From positions 1-7,184 of the forward strand of contig WYEI01000034.1 of the NCBI GenBank assembly GCA_009903905.1: a DNA stretch of 7,184 nucleotides, in the 5' to 3' direction. Each line of letters begins with the position of its first letter. Position 1 is the stretch's first letter. Below the pieces are notes generated by a model. It was not told the DNA's origin. It saw only the letters and a program-made list of their open reading frames with translations, and searched no databases. A program made the position numbers and the translations under genes. This document shows, piece by piece, positions 5,849-7,184 of this stretch. This stretch comes from Pyrobaculum sp. (GTDB lineage Archaea > Thermoproteota > Thermoprotei > Thermoproteales > Thermoproteaceae).

Positions 5849-6771
5849 TGCGGCCCCAGCTACTAATACTCCCGGGCCTCCTCCTTTTTCTCTTCTTCAA
5901 CCTTTGGCCCATAGTCTACTCTATATACATCTCCTTCACAAACGCCAACATACGGAACTTCCCGCAACCGCCTCCCTGGGCCCCCGAGGAGCTGAAGCAG
6001 GCCCGGCCGCCGCCCGACTTCGTAGGCCTGGCTAACTACGCCTCGATCTTCACGGGCCCCGCATCGGCGGGCTTCTGGAACGCCGTGCTGTGGACCCTTG
6101 TGTTTGTCGCCGTGTCTGTACCCGCGAAGGTTGCCCTCGGGACGTTTGTAGGTCTTTTGATGTCCTCCGAAAAGGTGTTGGGCAAGTCTGCGATGAGGGC
6201 GTTCTTGATAGTCCCCTGGGCTCTCCCGCTTATACTTTCTGTGGTTGCCTGGCGCTACGTCTTCGACCCCACCTACGGCGTCGTCAACCAGATGCTGTTT
6301 TCGCTGGGTGTGTCGAAGCCGCCTGACTGGTTTGTGAACAAGGACTACGCCTACGCCGCCATGGTGGTTATCGAGGCGTGGCTGGCGTATCCCTTCATAA
6401 TGACCGTGGTGATAGGCGCCTTGGCCAACATTCCCCGTGCAGCTTTTGAGGCAGCGCAGATAGACGGCGCGGGCAGGTGGGCTGTGTTTACGCAGATAAC
6501 TCTCCCGCTCATCAAGAGGCCGCTCATCTACGCCTCGGTTATGACCGCGGCGGCTTCGCTCCAGTTCTTCCTAGTGGCGTTTCTGTGGAACTTCATACAG
6601 CTATACGACCGCTTTATGCTGGCTTACGGCTACTACTGGGCCTTCGGGTCGCCGTTTAGAGAATACGGCCTAGCCGCGGCGGTGTTGTCAATATCTGCTC
6701 TTGTGATATCTGTGTTTATGATACTGGCGATAAGACTCACCGGCCTCATGAGGGGGATGTATGAGAGCTAG
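5848..6771 (+). CDS. ABC sugar transporter permease, MalF type
   Basis: A 307-residue inner subunit of a carbohydrate importer. It would form the membrane channel with the MalG-type partner and receive sugar from the binding protein just upstream. About six membrane helices are visible (roughly 5-27, 78-104, 115-134, 168-191, 225-250, 272-296). The cytoplasmic coupling motif of the family is present as EAAQIDGAG (201-209) followed by LP (219-220), the site that contacts the ATPase. A Pro-rich outside loop (about 37-58) follows the first helix. At 307 residues it is shorter than E. coli MalF (514), which has a large periplasmic insert, and similar to most archaeal and Gram-positive MalF-type permeases. 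The start is ATG at 5848, overlapping the upstream TGA by one base and preceded by AGAGGT; a TTG at 5845 is also in frame but less likely. Maltooligosaccharide specificity is inferred from context. Confidence 0.9.
   Translation: MRPQLLILPGLLLFLFFNLWPIVYSIYISFTNANIRNFPQPPPWAPEELKQARPPPDFVGLANYASIFTGPASAGFWNAVLWTLVFVAVSVPAKVALGTFVGLLMSSEKVLGKSAMRAFLIVPWALPLILSVVAWRYVFDPTYGVVNQMLFSLGVSKPPDWFVNKDYAYAAMVVIEAWLAYPFIMTVVIGALANIPRAAFEAAQIDGAGRWAVFTQITLPLIKRPLIYASVMTAAASLQFFLVAFLWNFIQLYDRFMLAYGYYWAFGSPFREYGLAAAVLSISALVISVFMILAIRLTGLMRGMYES
6750..6753 (+). promoter_or_regulatory. Shine-Dalgarno-like site of the MalG-type gene
   Basis: GAGG, the start of a purine-rich run through 6757, lies 7 bases before the ATG at 6761 and inside the end of the malF-type gene. 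It supports this start for the MalG-type gene and fits internal operon genes using ribosome binding sites while first genes are leaderless. Confidence 0.45.
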
Positions 6772-7184
6772 CCCGGCACAGACCTCAGTGGCGGTCTTGA
6801 CAACGTTTCTACTCTTCTACCCGGTGCTCCAGATAGTTCTCCTCTCGCTAAACAAAATACCCTACTTCAGGGTAGGAGGCGACTTCGTCCCCACCCTTGA
6901 GTCCTTCCAGTGGGTTCTGGAACAGCCCGAGTTCTGGCGCGGCCTCGTCAACAGCTTAATCGTGGCGGGGGCCACGGTGGTTGTAGTAATTGCCTTGGCG
7001 TTGCCGGGGGCATACGCCTTCAGCCGCTACAGGTTCAAAGGCCGCGACTCCCTCCTTTCGTTTTACGTGGTTTTTACCCAAGTCTCGGGCGGCCTCGGCA
7101 TCGCGGGGCTGATCGCCTTATTCGCCATCGTGTCGGCGCTGGGGCTGAGGAACAATCTGCTGGCGCTTGCCCTCATATACGCGG
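6761..7184 (+). CDS. ABC sugar transporter permease, MalG type, 3' end cut by window edge
   Basis: The frame from ATG at 6761 stays open for 141 codons to the window edge. It is the usual partner of the MalF-type subunit in a heterodimeric sugar channel. Membrane helices are seen at about 9-30, 62-85 and 97-124, with a fourth beginning near 131. Family-typical sequence includes EFWRGLVNSLIVA (57-69) and the conserved GAYAFSRYRFKGR (83-95) between the second and third helices. The EAA coupling motif lies beyond the window, as expected for a protein of about 270-280 residues. The start overlaps the last 11 bases of the preceding gene, a typical tight operon junction. No ATPase subunit is seen in the window; one could follow or be encoded elsewhere. 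Confidence 0.88.
   Translation, partial: MRASPAQTSVAVLTTFLLFYPVLQIVLLSLNKIPYFRVGGDFVPTLESFQWVLEQPEFWRGLVNSLIVAGATVVVVIALALPGAYAFSRYRFKGRDSLLSFYVVFTQVSGGLGIAGLIALFAIVSALGLRNNLLALALIYA

Noticed and set aside
5845..5850. TTG at 5845 as the start of the malF-type gene
   Set aside because: ATG at 5848 gives the usual TGATG overlap and better spacing from AGAGGT; the TTG adds only one residue.
1..7184. CRISPR arrays, tRNA or rRNA genes, transposons and viral genes
   Set aside because: No regularly spaced repeats, cloverleaf candidates, transposase motifs or terminal inverted repeats were seen; the longest gap between genes is 79 bases.

Overview
The window looks like the chromosome of a hyperthermophilic crenarchaeon of the Thermoproteales, most likely Pyrobaculum or a close relative. 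This rests on three things: GC-rich codon use with many AGG/AGA/ATA codons, leaderless promoters with an A/T box about 23-26 bases before the start codon, and a GH57 amylopullulanase with a Thr-rich stalk of crenarchaeal type. The genus is an inference; no marker gene is present.

Layout. Everything left of about 1430 is read leftwards and everything right of 1460 is read rightwards, from a 28-base divergent intergenic region. Leftwards, in reading order: a MobA-like nucleotidyltransferase with an extra C-terminal domain (619-1431), a small unknown protein (330-539), and the start of an unknown secreted protein cut by the window edge (1-313). Rightwards: a 1000-residue cell-surface GH57 amylopullulanase-like enzyme (1460-4462), a family 1 (MalE-like) sugar-binding protein on a Thr/Pro stalk (4487-5848), a MalF-type permease (5848-6771) and the start of a MalG-type permease cut by the window edge (6761-7184). 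No gene-free stretch longer than 79 bases exists, and I saw no tRNA, rRNA, CRISPR array or insertion sequence.

How the genes work together. The rightward genes form a coherent starch-use module. A C-terminally membrane-anchored hydrolase would cut alpha-glucans outside the cell, an N-terminally tethered binding protein would catch the oligosaccharides, and two ABC permease subunits would bring them in. The ATPase is not in the window. The MobA-like gene belongs to a different pathway (molybdenum/tungsten cofactor) and is linked mainly by the shared promoter region.

Regulatory reading. First genes appear leaderless with a TATA-like box at the expected distance, whereas malF and malG have Shine-Dalgarno-like sequences and overlap the preceding gene. 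The most interesting details are a palindromic TATA box (1431-1440) that could serve both divergent genes, a perfect 16-bp palindrome at the start site of the small gene (539-554), a TATA box built over the stop codon of the hydrolase gene (4458-4465), and a perfect hairpin at the end of the binding-protein gene (5822-5840) that buries the Shine-Dalgarno of malF. I found no clearly new system; the novelty lies in these control elements and in the uncharacterised domains.
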